A DNA stretch of 6,739 nt, taken from positions 1 through 6,739 of the forward strand of contig URGY01000093.1 of assembly GCA_900547505.1 (NCBI GenBank), given 5' to 3'. The notes beneath the pieces were generated by a model. That model ran no database searches. It was not told the DNA's origin and was given only the letters and a program-made list of their open reading frames with translations. This DNA is from an uncultured Collinsella sp. GTDB lineage: Bacteria; Actinomycetota; Coriobacteriia; Coriobacteriales; Coriobacteriaceae. Of this stretch, positions 5,939-6,739 are shown one piece after another (the stretch's first letter is position 1; every line of letters begins with the position of its first letter). The position numbers were made by a program, and so were the translations under genes.

Positions 5939-5968
5939 TTGATTTCTCTGGGACGGGGATTAAATAAT
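5939..5968 (+). promoter_or_regulatory. Possible promoter facing the inverted-repeat element
   Basis: TTGATT (5939-5944) and AATAAT (5963-5968) are separated by 18 bases on the plus strand, a fair match to a housekeeping promoter. The start would fall near 5975, about 12 bases before the inverted-repeat element. The surrounding DNA is AT-rich, so a chance match is quite possible. Its interest comes only from what lies downstream. Confidence 0.27.
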
Positions 5969-5986
5969 CATTTGGCTGCCCGCTGG

Positions 5987-6109
5987 CTAAGTGAGTAGAC
6001 TTTTTTGGAAATGCCGAGCACCCAACATATTTGCCTCAATAAAACCGCAGGTCAAAGACTTGTGCTCTGTCGGTGTGGTCGGGGATTCGGTAAAAGTCTA
6101 CTCACTTAG
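5987..6109. repeat. 123-base element with perfect 18-base inverted arms and nested internal pairing
   Basis: The left arm 5987-6004 (ctaagtgagtagactttt) is the exact reverse complement of the right arm 6092-6109 (aaaagtctactcacttag). Inside the arms, gagcac (6016-6021) pairs with gtgctc (6062-6067), and tttgcct (6030-6036) pairs with aggtcaaa (6049-6056) with one bulged base. All three stems nest into one long imperfect hairpin. Four T residues (6110-6113) follow the right arm. It contains no coding frame. Two readings fit. One is a miniature inverted-repeat or REP-like element, possibly with a TA target duplication at 5988-5989 and 6107-6108. The other is a small structured RNA with a closing stem and U-tail. 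No second copy exists in the window. Confidence 0.7.
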
Positions 6110-6190
6110 TTTTGCGTGATGCATATTGTTCGCAATGTGACCCCAGCCGGGGTGATTCCATCGCAAATTCCGGTGACCGGGGGCAGCTAA

Positions 6191-6739
6191 TTAGGCGCCG
6201 TAGGGGTTGCGGTCGCGCTCAATGCGTTGGCGGATGTGGGCGTACTCGATAATCAGTAGCACCACGAGTAGGACCATGATGGCTAGGTAGCTCACCACAG
6301 CGCCCATCAGACCCAGCAGCTTAATCAGGATCACCGGCAGCACTACGCTTACGGCGAAGCAGATCAGGTAGATCTTGGTGACGTCGCCGGCATGGCGCAG
6401 CACCGTGATGATGGCGTAGATAAAGTCGATGGCTGCGGTGACGCCGCCGGCGACGACCATCAGCAGCGCCAGCGTACGGTAGCGCTCAAAGTTAAGGCCG
6501 TACATAAAGCTCATAATGGGGATGCCGGGGCCTGCCATAAATGCGGCGCACATGCCGGTGATGACCACGATCAGCGCCATAACGGCAACAATAATCAAGT
6601 CAAAGCGGCGACGCTTGCGCGGATTCGCCCAAATGCTCGACAGACGCAGGAGCTGCGGTTTATAGATAAATCCAATGCTCAACAAAATAGGCTCTTCGGT
6701 GGTTTCTGTGGGAGAGATTCCGGCATAGGCCCAGCTCAG
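6191..6739 (-). CDS. Polysaccharide/oligosaccharide flippase-like membrane protein, C-terminal part only
   Basis: The frame ends at TAA (6193-6191) and is open to the right edge, so 182 residues are visible and the true start lies outside. An internal TTG at 6685 should not be taken as the start, because the codons before it continue the protein. The visible part has a soluble stretch, a segment resembling the pre-helix (Y-x-P-x-L-x-x-L) region of PST/Wzx-type flippases (IYKPQLLRL, 25-33), a basic patch RKRRR (41-45), and four strong membrane segments (about 47-70, 88-113, 122-140, 142-165). A short charged cytoplasmic tail follows. This layout fits the C-terminal half of a MATE/MOP-superfamily exporter that flips lipid-linked sugars across the membrane. 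There is no catalytic motif to confirm it, and the assignment rests on topology and sequence style. Another multi-pass family is possible. Confidence 0.6.
   Translation of the reverse strand: MSWAYAGISPTETTEEPILLSIGFIYKPQLLRLSSIWANPRKRRRFDLIIVAVMALIVVITGMCAAFMAGPGIPIMSFMYGLNFERYRTLALLMVVAGGVTAAIDFIYAIITVLRHAGDVTKIYLICFAVSVVLPVILIKLLGLMGAVVSYLAIMVLLVVLLIIEYAHIRQRIERDRNPYGA

Larger units (their letters stand above)
5875..6190. other. Convergent intergenic region (316 bases) without a gene
   Basis: The phosphoesterase gene (plus) and the flippase gene (minus) converge here. I see no convincing protein frame and no canonical hairpin-plus-U-tract terminator for either gene. The region is AT-richer than its surroundings. 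It contains a gaaggg/cccttc pair (5900-5905 and 5923-5928) around a T-rich loop, the 123-base inverted-repeat element (5987-6109), and a catattg-ttcg-caatgtg hairpin (6122-6139) with one G.U pair and a TTCG loop. A 5-bp acccc/ggggt hairpin (6140-6153) and the dyad ccggtgaccgg (6170-6180) follow. This concentration of dyads between convergent genes suggests bidirectional transcription blocking, a mobile repeat or a small RNA. Confidence 0.6.

Noticed and set aside
6191..6685. Treating the TTG at 6685 as the start of a complete 164-residue membrane protein
   Set aside because: The frame stays open upstream to the window edge with sensible residues, and a four-helix fragment fits the C-terminal part of a larger flippase.

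Overview
This 6739-base window looks like the whole or the end of an assembled short-read contig from a high-GC gut-type actinobacterium. A member of the Coriobacteriia such as Collinsella is my best guess. That rests on overall impression only: GC-rich codons, clean AGGAG-type ribosome binding sites, a compact ACT-domain SerA next to SerC, and AT-richer intergenic DNA. No marker gene in the window settles the taxonomy. The first 49 bases are not genomic. They are an Illumina Nextera P7/index/mosaic-end adapter fused to the contig end.

Layout. Bases 50-417 (minus) hold the N-terminal third of an M20-family metallopeptidase, cut by the adapter junction. Bases 418-594 hold its likely promoter, with a dyad over the -10 box, and a strong intrinsic terminator that ends the upstream serC-serA transcript. 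Bases 595-2952 (minus) hold serC then serA, in transcription order, 69 bases apart. Bases 2953-3179 hold the serC promoter and a doubtful 24-codon ORF. Bases 3180-4781 (minus) encode a CPA1-type cation/proton antiporter with two C-terminal TrkA-C/RCK-C-like modules. Bases 4782-5034 are a divergent promoter region. Bases 5035-5874 (plus) encode a PPP-family metallophosphoesterase. Bases 5875-6190 are a convergent intergenic region built around a 123-base element with perfect 18-base inverted terminal arms and a nested fold. Bases 6191-6739 (minus) encode the C-terminal part of a multi-pass polysaccharide-flippase-like protein that runs off the right edge.

How the genes fit together. SerA and SerC are consecutive enzymes of the phosphorylated serine pathway (3-phosphoglycerate to phosphohydroxypyruvate to phosphoserine). 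The phosphatase SerB is not here. The antiporter, phosphoesterase and flippase are separate transcription units with no evident link to serine synthesis. Most of the window is ordinary housekeeping content. The parts most worth a second look are the inverted-repeat element at 5987-6109, the adapter artefact, the operator-like dyads, and the apparent lack of the canonical catalytic glutamate in SerA.
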